This document shows positions 33,856-42,329 of a stretch of DNA of 57,366 bases, piece by piece (the stretch's first letter is position 1; the number at the start of each line of letters is the position of its first letter). The DNA lies in the NCBI GenBank assembly GCA_902762565.1, contig CACWOS010000013.1, forward strand, positions 1 through 57,366, written 5' to 3'. The position numbers were made by a program, and so were the translations under genes. The notes under the pieces are model-generated. The model had not been told where the DNA came from. It made no database searches and saw only the letters and a program-made list of their open reading frames with translations. This stretch comes from an uncultured Prevotellaceae bacterium. Lineage in GTDB: Bacteria > Bacteroidota > Bacteroidia > Bacteroidales > Bacteroidaceae.

Positions 33856-33863
33856 TAAAGGTA
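33856..33863 (-). promoter_or_regulatory. Candidate promoter for the partner-switch operon
   Basis: TACCTTTA on the minus strand, one base off the -7 consensus, about 50 nt before the STAS start codon. No good -33 TTTG is seen, so activity may need an activator. No other candidate is evident in the 176-nt gap. Confidence 0.4.
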
Positions 33864-33980
33864 CGAAATATATTTCAATTATCGCCCTATTTTTATAAAA
33901 AAAACAAAAAAAAGAGAATAATTGTCACCTTTTGTCTGACAAATATAACATTGTAACTTCTGAAACGCCAACAAACAACG

Positions 33981-34559
33981 TCAAATTACCAACTCCCTTG
34001 GCAATGTAATCACCTTCAGTCGCTCATACCAGATACGATTAGAACCCGCAAATCGCTTCTGCGTATGCCCGCTGATGATGTAGTAACTGGCAGTATATTC
34101 ATCCATCATGTCCAGGAATACCTTCTTGATGCGTGAACACTTCTCGTTGATGGCATTATCCAACGGATTCACCAAATGGTTAACTCCCTCCATGATTTTC
34201 TCTTTGTCCAGTAGCTTTGCTGTAGCCATATAATATCGTGTCAGCTCATCGCGATACTCCCCTAGCCTCTTGAACTCGATGCCCTCTGGATGTGCCAGGA
34301 ACAGCAGATACACAGCCTTGTGTACAGGCTGTAGTTCCACCTCACGATTCTGATAGTCTACAAGTATGAACCTGTAATCCTTCGTTATCTGCAGCCTGCT
34401 CAGTTTTGCTCTTGCTGCCTCGATGCGCAGTTCTTCCAGCAATGGCGCACCAATAGCCTTCAGCAGCAAATCCTTCCGACCTGCCAACTGTAGCTGTCCT
34501 GCAAGTTGTCTCACTTGTTCAGCTATCTCTTCTGGTGTATGATGCGTCCCGTCCGTCAT
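33981..34559 (-). CDS. FtsZ-partner protein with the C-terminal LPRELV domain
   Basis: 192 residues, cytosolic. N-terminal helices (EEIAEQVRQLAGQLQLAGRK) lead to a domain with ITKDYRFILVDYQNREVELQ, HKAVYLLFLAHPEGIEFKRL, NPLDNAINEKCSRIKKVFLD and the terminal TLPRELVI. The same domain ends the membrane protein at 39085-40485 (about 45 percent identical by eye over 140 residues). The KAVYLLFL-HPEGI part looks like a winged-helix-type core. Its start overlaps the stop of the divergent ftsZ by 4 nt, so the two are translationally coupled and likely bind each other. I know no function for this domain. Confidence 0.7.
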   Translation of the reverse strand: MTDGTHHTPEEIAEQVRQLAGQLQLAGRKDLLLKAIGAPLLEELRIEAARAKLSRLQITKDYRFILVDYQNREVELQPVHKAVYLLFLAHPEGIEFKRLGEYRDELTRYYMATAKLLDKEKIMEGVNHLVNPLDNAINEKCSRIKKVFLDMMDEYTASYYIISGHTQKRFAGSNRIWYERLKVITLPRELVI

Positions 34560-35848
34560 TCCATCACGTCCTTCATCAGGCTATTCAGCCATCCCTTCCA
34601 TTTCTCGACGATGGTCTGCTGTTTTGGCTCTTCAATGGGTTCTGCCTCAGGCTCTATGACAGTAGGCTGTTCCTCAACTATAGGCTCAGGTTCTACTGCA
34701 GGCTCAGGATCCTTGGCTTCTTCCACTTTGAAATCCAATTTCTGCTCCTTGCCAATAATCTTGCCCATTGTTTCCACTTTCGTAGGCTTATAGAGCAATG
34801 GAATCAAGTCCTCATAGAAATCGTCCACGTCGCGATGGATGTCAGCCTGCACATCCTTACGCAGATCATTCTCCATACCTGTAGCCAGTATCGTCACCTT
34901 CGCATCCTCACCCAAGGAGTCATCCGTAGCCGTACCCCAAATCACATCAATGTTGGGATCCAGCTGGTCAAAGAAGTCGTCTATTTCCTGCAATTCACGC
35001 ACATAGATGGGATGCGTGTCGCTAGAGTAGATATTAAACAATATACGCTTGGCCTTGCCGATATCGTTGCCATACAATAGTGGCGAGTCCAGCGCATCCA
35101 ATATTGCCCTCTGAACACGATGGTCACCACTAGCACGTCCCATCGCCATAATGGCCCCACCACCATTCTTCATTGTCGTCTCCACATCACGGAAGTCACT
35201 CTTAATGCCTCCGTCACTAGGCATGGTTATCAGTTCCGAAATGCCCTTCACAGCATCCATCAGAATGTTGTCAGCTCGTTTGAACGCATCCTTTACCGAC
35301 AGGTCAGAATCCGCATACACGTCACATAGCCGTTCGTTGTTGACTATCAGTAGGGCATCCACATTCTTCCTCAGTTCATCCACACCTTTCAGGGCCTTGA
35401 TGATTTTTCGCTTCTTTTCAAAGAAGAACGGTATCGTCACCACACCAACTGTCAGCAGCCCCATCTGCTTTGCCACGCCTGCCACCACAGGAGCAGCACC
35501 AGTACCAGTACCACCGCCCATGCCTGCCGTCACGAATACCATCTTCGTATCGTCACTCAGCAGCTTTTCTATGGCCTCAATGCCGTTCTCAGCCTCCATT
35601 CGTCCTTTGTCAGGATTGCCTCCAGCGCCAAGGCCCTCACCCAATTGAATCTTCACCGGCACAGGCGAACGCAACAGCGACTGACTATCCGTATTACATA
35701 CCGCATACGTCACGCCCTGAATCTGGTCGTTGTACATATTGCGCACGGCATTACATCCGCCGCCGCCAACACCAATCACCTTGATGATGCCCTGCATTCT
35801 ATCCTTTATCTCATTCTCAAAGAATGGTAATGTACTATTCGCTTCCAT
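34556..35848 (-). CDS. Divergent second FtsZ-like tubulin-superfamily GTPase
   Basis: 430 residues from the ATG at 35848 (a GTG two codons earlier is less likely). The GTPase core is clear: IKVIGVGGGGCNAVRNMYND, GEGLGAGGNPDKGRMEAEN, TAGMGGGTGTGAAPVVAGVA and NNERLCDVY. The T7 loop reads GIKSDFRDVETTM, keeping both aspartates (D-x-x-D) but with Lys where FtsZ usually has Asn. The C-terminal third is acidic and Pro/Glu-rich and ends GWLNSLMKDVME, without the usual conserved C-terminal peptide that recruits FtsA/ZipA-type partners. It is not in a mur/fts cell-wall cluster. This indicates a paralog with a different role, not the main division protein, though I cannot see the rest of the genome. 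Confidence 0.75.
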   Translation of the reverse strand: MEANSTLPFFENEIKDRMQGIIKVIGVGGGGCNAVRNMYNDQIQGVTYAVCNTDSQSLLRSPVPVKIQLGEGLGAGGNPDKGRMEAENGIEAIEKLLSDDTKMVFVTAGMGGGTGTGAAPVVAGVAKQMGLLTVGVVTIPFFFEKKRKIIKALKGVDELRKNVDALLIVNNERLCDVYADSDLSVKDAFKRADNILMDAVKGISELITMPSDGGIKSDFRDVETTMKNGGGAIMAMGRASGDHRVQRAILDALDSPLLYGNDIGKAKRILFNIYSSDTHPIYVRELQEIDDFFDQLDPNIDVIWGTATDDSLGEDAKVTILATGMENDLRKDVQADIHRDVDDFYEDLIPLLYKPTKVETMGKIIGKEQKLDFKVEEAKDPEPAVEPEPIVEEQPTVIEPEAEPIEEPKQQTIVEKWKGWLNSLMKDVME

Positions 35849-35875
35849 TTTCACTTGATTTTCTTATTTTGCCGA

Positions 35876-35907
35876 CAAAGTTACAAAATATAATCGATAT
35901 TTGCAAA
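35876..35907 (-). promoter_or_regulatory. Consensus promoter of the divergent ftsZ pair
   Basis: -33 TTTG (35904-35907), 20-nt spacer, TAACTTTG (35876-35883) on the minus strand, 28 nt before the ATG at 35848. A full consensus match suggests steady expression. Confidence 0.7.
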
Positions 35908-35910
35908 CCG

Positions 35911-35966
35911 TCACAAGGCTTGCGAAAACTTAATTTTATTCCCAGACCACCAAATCGCGAGGCAAT
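35911..35966 (-). pseudogene. 3' remnant of a third LPRELV-domain gene
   Basis: On the minus strand it reads LPRDLVVWE then TAA, and the surrounding DNA (CACAAG-CTTG-GAAAA, then TTATTCCCAGA-CACCAA-TCGCGAGGCA) matches the 3' end of the intact gene at 39058-39115 almost base for base. Homology ends abruptly where the toxin-antitoxin locus begins. So a third paralog ending here was truncated, possibly when VapBC inserted. Confidence 0.6.
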
Positions 35967-36028
35967 GTCCCTATTTCATCTTTTTGCTGTTTTTTTTTCG
36001 TTTTGCTTGTTATTTCATTTTTTATTTG

Positions 36029-36036
36029 TATTTTTG
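36029..36036 (+). promoter_or_regulatory. -7 box of the toxin-antitoxin promoter
   Basis: TATTTTTG lies 27 nt before the antitoxin ATG at 36064. A TTTG at 36002-36005 is slightly too far for an ideal -33 box. Confidence 0.5.
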
Positions 36037-36063
36037 CAACGTGAATGCATAAAAAGAAGAAGT

Positions 36064-36372
36064 ATGAATACAATGATAGGTACAATTCCAATGGATGCTG
36101 TGCTGACGATGCTTAATAGTCTAAGCCGCCATGATCGTCGCTGGTTGGTAGAACAGATGGCAGCACAGGTTGAGCGTGAAGATGCTGAAGCAAAGAAAAA
36201 CTTGGAAGAATTGGTAAGCAACGCCTCCACAAGGAACAAAGAAGACAATGAGTTACTTGATGCTTTTTTAGCCAATATAAGTGGTGATTGGGGAGGCGAT
36301 GGCTCACCTACAGACATTGCATGTGATTTGCGACAGGGCGCAGAAGCCGTAAGAGAGGTTGAAACTTGGTGA
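36064..36372 (+). CDS. Antitoxin of a VapBC-type module
   Basis: 102 residues (MNTMIGTIPMDAVLTMLNSL). Residues 1-50 are a short strand-helix unit with RHDRRWLVEQMAAQVERED, the rest is acidic and flexible, as in antitoxins that wrap their toxin. The toxin gene starts 3 nt downstream. It would neutralise the PIN RNase and repress its own promoter. The family is assigned mainly from position and size. Confidence 0.7.
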   Translation: MNTMIGTIPMDAVLTMLNSLSRHDRRWLVEQMAAQVEREDAEAKKNLEELVSNASTRNKEDNELLDAFLANISGDWGGDGSPTDIACDLRQGAEAVREVETW

Positions 36373-36374
36373 TT

Positions 36375-36779
36375 ATGCTTACTCGTGGAATATATTTGCT
36401 TGACACTGACACATGCATAGCATTGTTGAAGAAGAACCCTAACGTTATTGAGCATCTTAGGGAAGTTGGCGTGCATAACTGTAAGATTTCTGACATCACG
36501 CTTGCAGAATTGTATTTTGGTGCTTATAAATCTGGTAAGCAAAAACATTTTGAAGAAGTGGGTGAGATCGCCACTTTCTTCGAGTCTTATACAATTCATT
36601 ATCTTAGGAAATATGGCGAAATACGCTGGGAGTTGGAGCAAAAGGGCATGAAGATTGGTGACATGGATTTGCTTATTGCTGCAAACGCACTTGAAGAAGA
36701 ACTCATCGTCGTGACAGGAAACGGAAAGCACTTCAGCCGTATTCCTGGTTTGAAGGGCGAGAATTGGATGACAAAATAA
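36375..36779 (+). CDS. PIN-domain ribonuclease toxin (VapC-like)
   Basis: 134 residues from the ATG at 36375. PIN-domain acidic residues are in place: LLDTDTCIALL (Asp10/Asp12), ISDITLAELYFGAYKS (Glu) and GDMDLLIAANAL (Asp), with ends VTGNGKHFSRIPGL. VapC enzymes cut specific tRNAs or rRNA and stop translation until the antitoxin returns. It directly follows the antitoxin gene and is closed by a strong hairpin. Location between an FtsZ-type pair and a truncated paralog suggests recent acquisition. Confidence 0.85.
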   Translation: MLTRGIYLLDTDTCIALLKKNPNVIEHLREVGVHNCKISDITLAELYFGAYKSGKQKHFEEVGEIATFFESYTIHYLRKYGEIRWELEQKGMKIGDMDLLIAANALEEELIVVTGNGKHFSRIPGLKGENWMTK

Positions 36780-36785
36780 TGAACC

Positions 36786-36812
36786 TTGCTCCCGAAATAT
36801 TTTCGGGAGCAA
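36786..36812 (+). terminator. Strong hairpin after the toxin-antitoxin genes
   Basis: Perfect 12-bp stem TTGCTCCCGAAA / TTTCGGGAGCAA with a 3-nt loop, 6 nt after the toxin stop. There is no long T-tract after it, so it may stabilise the 3' end as well as terminate. Confidence 0.65.
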
Positions 36813-37066
36813 ATTGTTATGTCTGATTCTACTATACAAGCTAGATTTTTTTACCATCTTCCCTCTTACATCAGACATCTTCCATCTTCCTTCATCCTTC
36901 ATTCCTCTCCCTTCGACATTATTCCAGAGATAGCATCATCTGTTCTAGCCCAACAGAGTTACCATACATATATTCGCTGTATCGGGTAATGTTGCCGTAT
37001 GATGCCATGAAGCAGAACTATCCACATTCTTTTCTTATTTTCCAGTTTCATTTAGCTCTCTATTTT
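36813..37066. other. Intergenic stretch with a pyrimidine-rich segment
   Basis: No gene seen. About 36848-36915 is strongly pyrimidine-rich with repeated CATCTTCC / TTCATCC units, a slippage-prone sequence of the kind scattered in Bacteroidales intergenic DNA. The rest shows no promoter or hairpin I can support. Confidence 0.4.
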
Positions 37067-37648
37067 TCAAACTTGCTGCTCACATTCCTGCATTCTGCAT
37101 TTTTCTATCTCCAGCTCCAATGTTCTAGCTGTTCTGAAGAAGCTGTTCAGAATCATCTTCAGATATTCTTCCAATTCAGGAATCTGCTGTATAAAAATGA
37201 AATGCTTCTTGATGTGCAATGCCACGTCATCAGAATCTGAAATGGTATAGACGACTGAAAGCGTGTCACGCAGATTGACCTCATTCACCACCTGACGAAC
37301 CCTTGCGAACTCGTCAATATCAAACTTGGAGAAACTATGACACCAGGGCCAAATCAGATTCACGAACATGCAGTCATTGGCTGCCTCCATCAGGAATATC
37401 ACACCTTGATACTCAAACTGAATGCGTCCTGCTTCATCGTATTTAGGCTTACTCCCGATATTCTCGATGGTCTTTAAAGCCAGTTGCCTTGTACTAATCA
37501 TCTCTTCCATACGCGTTACATTTTCTTCATTATTCTTGGGTTCTGGCTCTATGTTTGAGCCATAATCATTGCTATCAGCCTCTTGATTGTAGCGCCAGAT
37601 GTTGTATATCACTACAAATGCCAGTATTCCTAATATATGCCAAATCAT
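37067..37648 (-). CDS. Membrane-anchored hypothetical protein, YbjN/chaperone-like fold
   Basis: 193 residues from the ATG at 37648 (MIWHILGILAFVVIYNIWRY), one N-terminal membrane helix, then a Glu/Asn-rich linker. The soluble domain (GRIQFEYQGVIFLMEAANDC, FARVRQVVNEVNLRDTLSVV, HIKKHFIFIQQIPELEEYLK) resembles the YbjN / type III secretion chaperone-like fold in strand-helix order. The role is unknown. It is the last gene of a four-gene minus-strand group of uncharacterised proteins that starts with the LPRELV-domain membrane protein. Confidence 0.6.
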   Translation of the reverse strand: MIWHILGILAFVVIYNIWRYNQEADSNDYGSNIEPEPKNNEENVTRMEEMISTRQLALKTIENIGSKPKYDEAGRIQFEYQGVIFLMEAANDCMFVNLIWPWCHSFSKFDIDEFARVRQVVNEVNLRDTLSVVYTISDSDDVALHIKKHFIFIQQIPELEEYLKMILNSFFRTARTLELEIEKCRMQECEQQV

Positions 37649-37677
37649 AATCAATTATTGAGTATTAGATGTCATTA

Positions 37678-38274
37678 TTAAAACGGCTCTTTCCAAGGTG
37701 GGGCTACCAGATTATTAATCAAATCTATGAATGCATCCATCTTCTTACTCTTCGGTGCTAGGTCCTTTATACTTGCAATGGAATTGACAGACATGAACAA
37801 CTCGTCTGGGCACTCAATAACAAAGCGACCTAACAAATAGTCTTTGTCATGACATCTCGCTTTTGCATTAATTTTTGGGTCTACTATATGGATAAACTTC
37901 TCAACAAGCATACAGCCGAGGACAAGATTTTTGTCGTATTCTCTTCTAAACATCTTGTCTATCTTATCGCGTAGACGCGAGTTCATATATTCTTGTTTAT
38001 ATTCAAAAGCGGACTCTAATTCATAATCATCAGATGCCACAGCAAAAACAACCTCATCACCCAAGCCGATAAACTGAGGCACGACACCACAAAAATGAGA
38101 CAATATATAGCAGATTGCGCTTAGCCTTTTGCAGTCTTCATCCCAAAAATTGCGACAACCTTTTATGCTAATCACATTGTCGTATCCATGTATACCATGA
38201 TTCACGAACTCTTCATCTACAAAGATCTCATTGAATTGCCTGCATTGTTCCAATATATATTCGAAATCTGTCAT
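37678..38274 (-). CDS. Hypothetical cytosolic protein
   Basis: 198 residues from the ATG at 38274 (MTDFEYILEQCRQFNEIF); upstream in-frame codons overlap the next gene and are unlikely. Mixed alpha/beta, several Cys residues, with GYDNVISIKGCRNFWDEDCK and DKDYLLGRFVIECPDELFMS. No family recognised. It is 10 nt after the upstream membrane protein and 29 nt before the next, so part of one transcription unit. Confidence 0.6.
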   Translation of the reverse strand: MTDFEYILEQCRQFNEIFVDEEFVNHGIHGYDNVISIKGCRNFWDEDCKRLSAICYILSHFCGVVPQFIGLGDEVVFAVASDDYELESAFEYKQEYMNSRLRDKIDKMFRREYDKNLVLGCMLVEKFIHIVDPKINAKARCHDKDYLLGRFVIECPDELFMSVNSIASIKDLAPKSKKMDAFIDLINNLVAPPWKEPF

Positions 38275-38284
38275 AACTTTGTTC

Positions 38285-38992
38285 TTATTTGTTGTTGTCA
38301 TCATCTTCATTAACCAAACTCGCCAGTTGACGCATTGAGAATTGCGTTTCCTTGAAATCTGCAAAACGCCAGATGTCATAGAGGAAAGTTCCTGCTATCA
38401 CCACAACTATCATGTCTATCGATAATTGGTCATTGCCGTTCGTCGACAGATACAATAACATCATAAAGCCCAAGGCCACCTCAATTCCCAATCTTCTGAT
38501 ACGTCCAGAGAACAGAATAAAGCACATCCTGACATACCAGTAGATAGCGACTGCAGCAAATGACAGCATTACTGCTTTACTAAAATCCACGAAAACGGCA
38601 GATAATGTCTCTCCTGGGATAGAGAACGAGCCATTCCTCATAGACTCAGTATGACTATCAGCTGTTCCACATATCTCCCAGATAGAGAATACCAGCATAA
38701 CGACAAATGAAATCAATATGGTATACGACGCTATCTTTTTCGTTACGGAGTTAATAGACAACACCTCATATTGAGAATCAAGCCCCCCAAATCCTTTCCA
38801 GAAACACACACAGATAGTGATGGCAAACACGAAAATAATACTCATTCCAAACCCATCCAACTTGCCTTGCATCAGCCAATTGCCCCATAAGTTGACGATA
38901 CTCATTAGCATCCACACCACTATCGCCATCCACATCACCTTGAACAATGTCGGGAATCGACATTCCATCTTGTCAATCTTCACTTTTTCCAT
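38285..38992 (-). CDS. Integral membrane hypothetical protein
   Basis: 235 residues from the ATG at 38992 (MEKVKIDKMECRF). Four to five hydrophobic segments (VMWMAIVVWMLMSIVNLWGN; IIFVFAITICVCFW; ASYTILISFVVMLVFSIWEI; AVMLSFAAVAIYWYVRMCFI; GFMMLLYLS). A consensus promoter precedes it. No family recognised; neighbours suggest a small envelope-associated set with unknown function. Confidence 0.6.
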   Translation of the reverse strand: MEKVKIDKMECRFPTLFKVMWMAIVVWMLMSIVNLWGNWLMQGKLDGFGMSIIFVFAITICVCFWKGFGGLDSQYEVLSINSVTKKIASYTILISFVVMLVFSIWEICGTADSHTESMRNGSFSIPGETLSAVFVDFSKAVMLSFAAVAIYWYVRMCFILFSGRIRRLGIEVALGFMMLLYLSTNGNDQLSIDMIVVVIAGTFLYDIWRFADFKETQFSMRQLASLVNEDDDNNK

Positions 38993-39016
38993 AATCTGCA
39001 AAATTAAGTTTGGTTG

Positions 39017-39047
39017 CAAAGTTATTATCTATTATGTTATTTTCAAA
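39017..39047 (-). promoter_or_regulatory. Promoter of the 38.3-39.0 kb gene
   Basis: -33 TTTG (39044-39047), 19-nt spacer, TAACTTTG (39017-39024) on the minus strand, 25 nt before the ATG at 38992. Confidence 0.65.
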
Positions 39048-39084
39048 GCAAAAATCGCTCACAAGCCTTGTGAAAATGAAAGAT

Positions 39085-40485
39085 TTATTCCCAGATCACC
39101 AACTCGCGAGGCAGGGCGATTTTCTTTGCCTCCCCTCGCCTACCGTCTATATAATAATGTCTGGCCAGATGGTCATCAAATTGGCCAACAAAAGCGCCAC
39201 GAATCCTGGCACACTTCTCATTGATGGAGTTCAGCAACGGATTCGTCACATCCTCTATGCTCTGCATTGCCCTATCGCTCATCCCTGTAGGACGCAATTT
39301 CGTATAGATATCCGCTAACTCTTCGCGATAGCCAGGCAAAGACTTGAATGTTATTCCTTCAGGATGATTCAAGAACAGCAAATATACAGCCTTGACAATA
39401 GGCTCCATCTTGATTTCCATATTCTGATAGTCAGGCAATACGATACGATAGTCCTTCGTTATCACCAATCTACTTAGCCTATCGTCTGGATGAATCAATT
39501 GCTCCAAGATGTATTGCGATATCCCCCTCTGCCTCAACTTGGCTATACGCTCCTTTACCTCTTCTATCAGGTCATCAGTATTCTCTTCGCTAATTTGCGA
39601 GTTGAAACGGTCATCAGCGTTATGAACTTCATAATTGCCCCAATCGTCATAACTGTCTCGACTTTCAAGCAGTCGCTCATGTTCGTTTTTCTCTATAGAA
39701 ATCTGCTTGCCGATTCTATGCAGTTGATCAGCTATTGGCTCTGAACTCTTGGAACTGAGCGGATAAAAACGATTAATTGACTTATCCTTTCCGCCGCTAC
39801 CTCTATGAATATCCTCAGTACGGATAAACCCTTGTTTTATTTTCCCTCTATCCGAAGGATGTTCCAGGTACTGAAGCAGATAATCATTGTCAATAGCTGT
39901 CCGTCCGATTTCCGCTTCTGCCAGATATGGAGCCCTATATCGAATTACTTCCTTATCTTGCAGCCGCTTCATCAGTAAAGGCAGATAGACAATGTGGAAT
40001 CCAATCATCTTTCCCCATCCCTCAAACAAATCGGGTTGTCTTTCTATCAATTCCGTCAGAGCCCTATCCTCTTCACTGGCCACATATATCAGTTCTTTGG
40101 GCCCAAGCATTCCTTCAAGTCTGAATTCAAACTTGTTGTCGATCTGCTCTGGTTGTTCCGTTGGTGGTAATGGCTGATAACCAACACTTCCTTTCTGCTC
40201 CAACCACCTTTCCACCACATATAAGGCAATCAAGAAAACAGCAACAATCACATCCACCACATTCCAAATCCCACGTCCAAGAACAATCTTATATATAGGC
40301 TGGAACAATACAGCCAGAATCACAAACACCCATGCAGCAAAACTTTTCTTTATGGTGAAATAGCGATAGGCCATAAGTCCAAACACTATCATCGCTACAA
40401 ATCGTACCAATTGGAAATAACCATACGGCATCGGCGCAAGGCAGAGTAACATCAGGGCTGAGAGAATGAGATATACCTGTTTCAT
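39085..40485 (-). CDS. Membrane protein with C-terminal LPRELV domain
   Basis: 466 residues. Four hydrophobic segments in the first 95 residues (VYLILSALMLLCLAPMPYGY, then AAWVFVILAVLFQPIYKIV and VVDVIVAVFLIALYVVE). A middle cytosolic domain of unknown type follows (LGPKELIYVASEEDRALTEL; MIGFHIVYLPLLMKRLQDKE). The last 140 residues repeat the domain of the FtsZ-partner protein: VITKDYRIVLPDYQNMEIKM, KAVYLLFLNHPEGITFKSLP, NPLLNSINEKCARIRGAFVG and ALPRELVIWE. Sharing this domain may mean the membrane protein and the FtsZ partner bind the same thing, placing the divergent FtsZ at the membrane. That is inference. Its 3' flank is duplicated at 35911-35966. Confidence 0.65.
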   Translation of the reverse strand: MKQVYLILSALMLLCLAPMPYGYFQLVRFVAMIVFGLMAYRYFTIKKSFAAWVFVILAVLFQPIYKIVLGRGIWNVVDVIVAVFLIALYVVERWLEQKGSVGYQPLPPTEQPEQIDNKFEFRLEGMLGPKELIYVASEEDRALTELIERQPDLFEGWGKMIGFHIVYLPLLMKRLQDKEVIRYRAPYLAEAEIGRTAIDNDYLLQYLEHPSDRGKIKQGFIRTEDIHRGSGGKDKSINRFYPLSSKSSEPIADQLHRIGKQISIEKNEHERLLESRDSYDDWGNYEVHNADDRFNSQISEENTDDLIEEVKERIAKLRQRGISQYILEQLIHPDDRLSRLVITKDYRIVLPDYQNMEIKMEPIVKAVYLLFLNHPEGITFKSLPGYREELADIYTKLRPTGMSDRAMQSIEDVTNPLLNSINEKCARIRGAFVGQFDDHLARHYYIDGRRGEAKKIALPRELVIWE

Positions 40486-40570
40486 ATTTTACTATTGTTT
40501 CTTGTCATTACTACAAATTCGAGTCAACTATTATTTGAGAACTGCTTCAGTTGTTATTTGGTTAAACTTT

Positions 40571-41545
40571 TCACACTACATCATTATTGTCTTCTTCATC
40601 TAATTGCAGACCAATTGATTTCGATATTCTATACATGGGCCTCTGTTTAATTTCCAAATACATTTTTCCGATGTATATACCAATTAATCCAACACCCATT
40701 GTGAGTATTGCCCCTATAAACCATACGGACAGCATGAGTGATGCCCACCCAGCTATCACATGTCCCATTACTAAAGAAACAGTTACATATATAAGCATCA
40801 GGAATGCGATAGCCATCATTACTACTCCCCATACAAATATGTGTTCCAGAGGTTTTGTCGTAAATGAAGTTATTCCATCTATGGCTAAGTGAATCTGCTT
40901 GTTTACAGTGAATTTGCTTTCTCCATTCGTTCTTGGTGATAGCACATCGTCAACCATAACAATATCATAACCCATTAGGGGAATTAGCCCTCTTAAAAAG
41001 ACATTTCGTTCTGGGTACGAAGCGAGCGTATCTAGAGCATGACGTGATAGCAATCGGAAATCAGCATGATTCTTTATTGTTTTCACACCCAAAAGTTTTT
41101 GAACATTATAAAATAGAGAAGCCATCTTCCGCTTGTACCATGGATCAATGGTCCGATCATTCTTTACACCATATACGACATTAGCTCCATCATGGAATTT
41201 GTCTATCATACGCTCTATTGCATTGATATCATCCTGCAAGTCGGAATCTATAGTAATTATTGCATCAGCTATATTCCGCGATGTCATCATGCCAGCCATG
41301 ATAGCTGATTGATGGCCAACATTCGTTGCAATATTTAACCCACATACGCGTGAAGATAACAAATGAGCTTTTACAATCTCATCCCATGTGTGATCAGTAC
41401 TGCCATCATTTACAAACAAAATAATACTATCACTTGAAACCTTACCTTTTGCGATAAGATTGTCTATCACACTATTTAATTTTACTGAAGATTCTGCGAT
41501 TAGCATTTCTTCATTATAGCATGGTGATACGATTACAAGTCTCAT
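40571..41545 (-). CDS. Family 2 glycosyltransferase with two C-terminal membrane helices (GtrB/DPM1-like)
   Basis: 324 residues from the ATG at 41545, 1 nt after the previous stop; ATG 41563 is also possible. GT-A motifs are complete: VIVSPCYNEEMLI, FVNDGSTDHTWD, TIDSDLQDD and a membrane-proximal helical part. Two transmembrane helices at the end (VMMAIAFLMLIYVTVSLVMG; SVWFIGAILTMGVGLIGIYI). The class transfers sugars to polyprenyl phosphate at the inner membrane. It ends the long minus-strand run that begins with the vWA gene, next to a deacetylase and a polytopic protein, suggesting envelope or product glycosylation. Confidence 0.8.
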   Translation of the reverse strand: MRLVIVSPCYNEEMLIAESSVKLNSVIDNLIAKGKVSSDSIILFVNDGSTDHTWDEIVKAHLLSSRVCGLNIATNVGHQSAIMAGMMTSRNIADAIITIDSDLQDDINAIERMIDKFHDGANVVYGVKNDRTIDPWYKRKMASLFYNVQKLLGVKTIKNHADFRLLSRHALDTLASYPERNVFLRGLIPLMGYDIVMVDDVLSPRTNGESKFTVNKQIHLAIDGITSFTTKPLEHIFVWGVVMMAIAFLMLIYVTVSLVMGHVIAGWASLMLSVWFIGAILTMGVGLIGIYIGKMYLEIKQRPMYRISKSIGLQLDEEDNNDVV

Positions 41546-41546
41546 G

Positions 41547-42329
41547 TTATTTGAGAGTTTCATTTACGTATTCTCTATATGTTCCAAATTTGTAGCCTCG
41601 CGCTTTTGCAAAATCGATTACCTGTTTTAGCCTTTGTTCCATTTCTATCCCAGCCTTTCGTCTTATAAAGTATGGTATCTTAAATTCTGGATGGTCATTT
41701 AGTGGATAGAACTCCCAAGGATGAAAATATGTGTTAAATCCATTATCATGATCGACAATTCTCTTCATCAACAAAAGATACGTTTTCATTGGGAAATGGT
41801 GTAATGCAAGCCAAAACATAGGGATTCTAAGATGGAGCGACACGGATGTCGGTATTTGTACAACACCATTTTCCACCCATGGAATTCTTGATACTCTCAA
41901 ATGTGAATAGTGGCCAGGAATGAATGTTGGATTCAATGAAGCATTGTATCGGTAGCCACAATTAGCCAGTTCATTATTATCAACAGCAAACATTCTTGGC
42001 TGTCTGTAACCGTCAACCAAAACTCCTATTTTGTCTTCAATTATCTTCTTGGATAGTTTGGCATCGTCCAATTTGGGTTCCCAATGGTCACAGCCATGTG
42101 AAGCAATCTCATGTCCCTCTCTCTGTATTCTTCTCACCAAGTCTGTTGCATTGAGTACGAAATTTGATGTGCAGAAGAACGTCGCCTTTATCGATTCTTC
42201 GTTAAGTATCTGAAGGATATGTTCAATACCATATTGGGAAACATGCATACCTTCTTTTATAGTGTCGTATTCAACACCATATTCACGCGGAACGTCAAAT
42301 TCTTCTGTATCAAAACTCAAGTATATCAT
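41547..42329 (-). CDS. Polysaccharide deacetylase-like (NodB homology) protein
   Basis: 260 residues. NodB motifs: SFDTEEFDVPRE (catalytic/metal Asp), ATFFCTSNFVL, GHEIASHGCDHWEP with the metal His pair, and YRQPRMF. A late YFHPWEFYPL is the Bacteroidetes/proteobacterial polysaccharide-deacetylase variant seen with glycosyltransferases. No signal peptide, so it probably acts on lipid-linked sugars on the inner face. Its start overlaps the stop of the polytopic protein gene by 4 nt. Confidence 0.8.
   Translation of the reverse strand: MIYLSFDTEEFDVPREYGVEYDTIKEGMHVSQYGIEHILQILNEESIKATFFCTSNFVLNATDLVRRIQREGHEIASHGCDHWEPKLDDAKLSKKIIEDKIGVLVDGYRQPRMFAVDNNELANCGYRYNASLNPTFIPGHYSHLRVSRIPWVENGVVQIPTSVSLHLRIPMFWLALHHFPMKTYLLLMKRIVDHDNGFNTYFHPWEFYPLNDHPEFKIPYFIRRKAGIEMEQRLKQVIDFAKARGYKFGTYREYVNETLK

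Noticed and set aside
36015-36902. 295-codon open frame on the minus strand
   Set aside because: It is opposite the VapBC-type genes, which have promoter, PIN motifs and terminator; the antisense product is Ser/Cys-rich nonsense.
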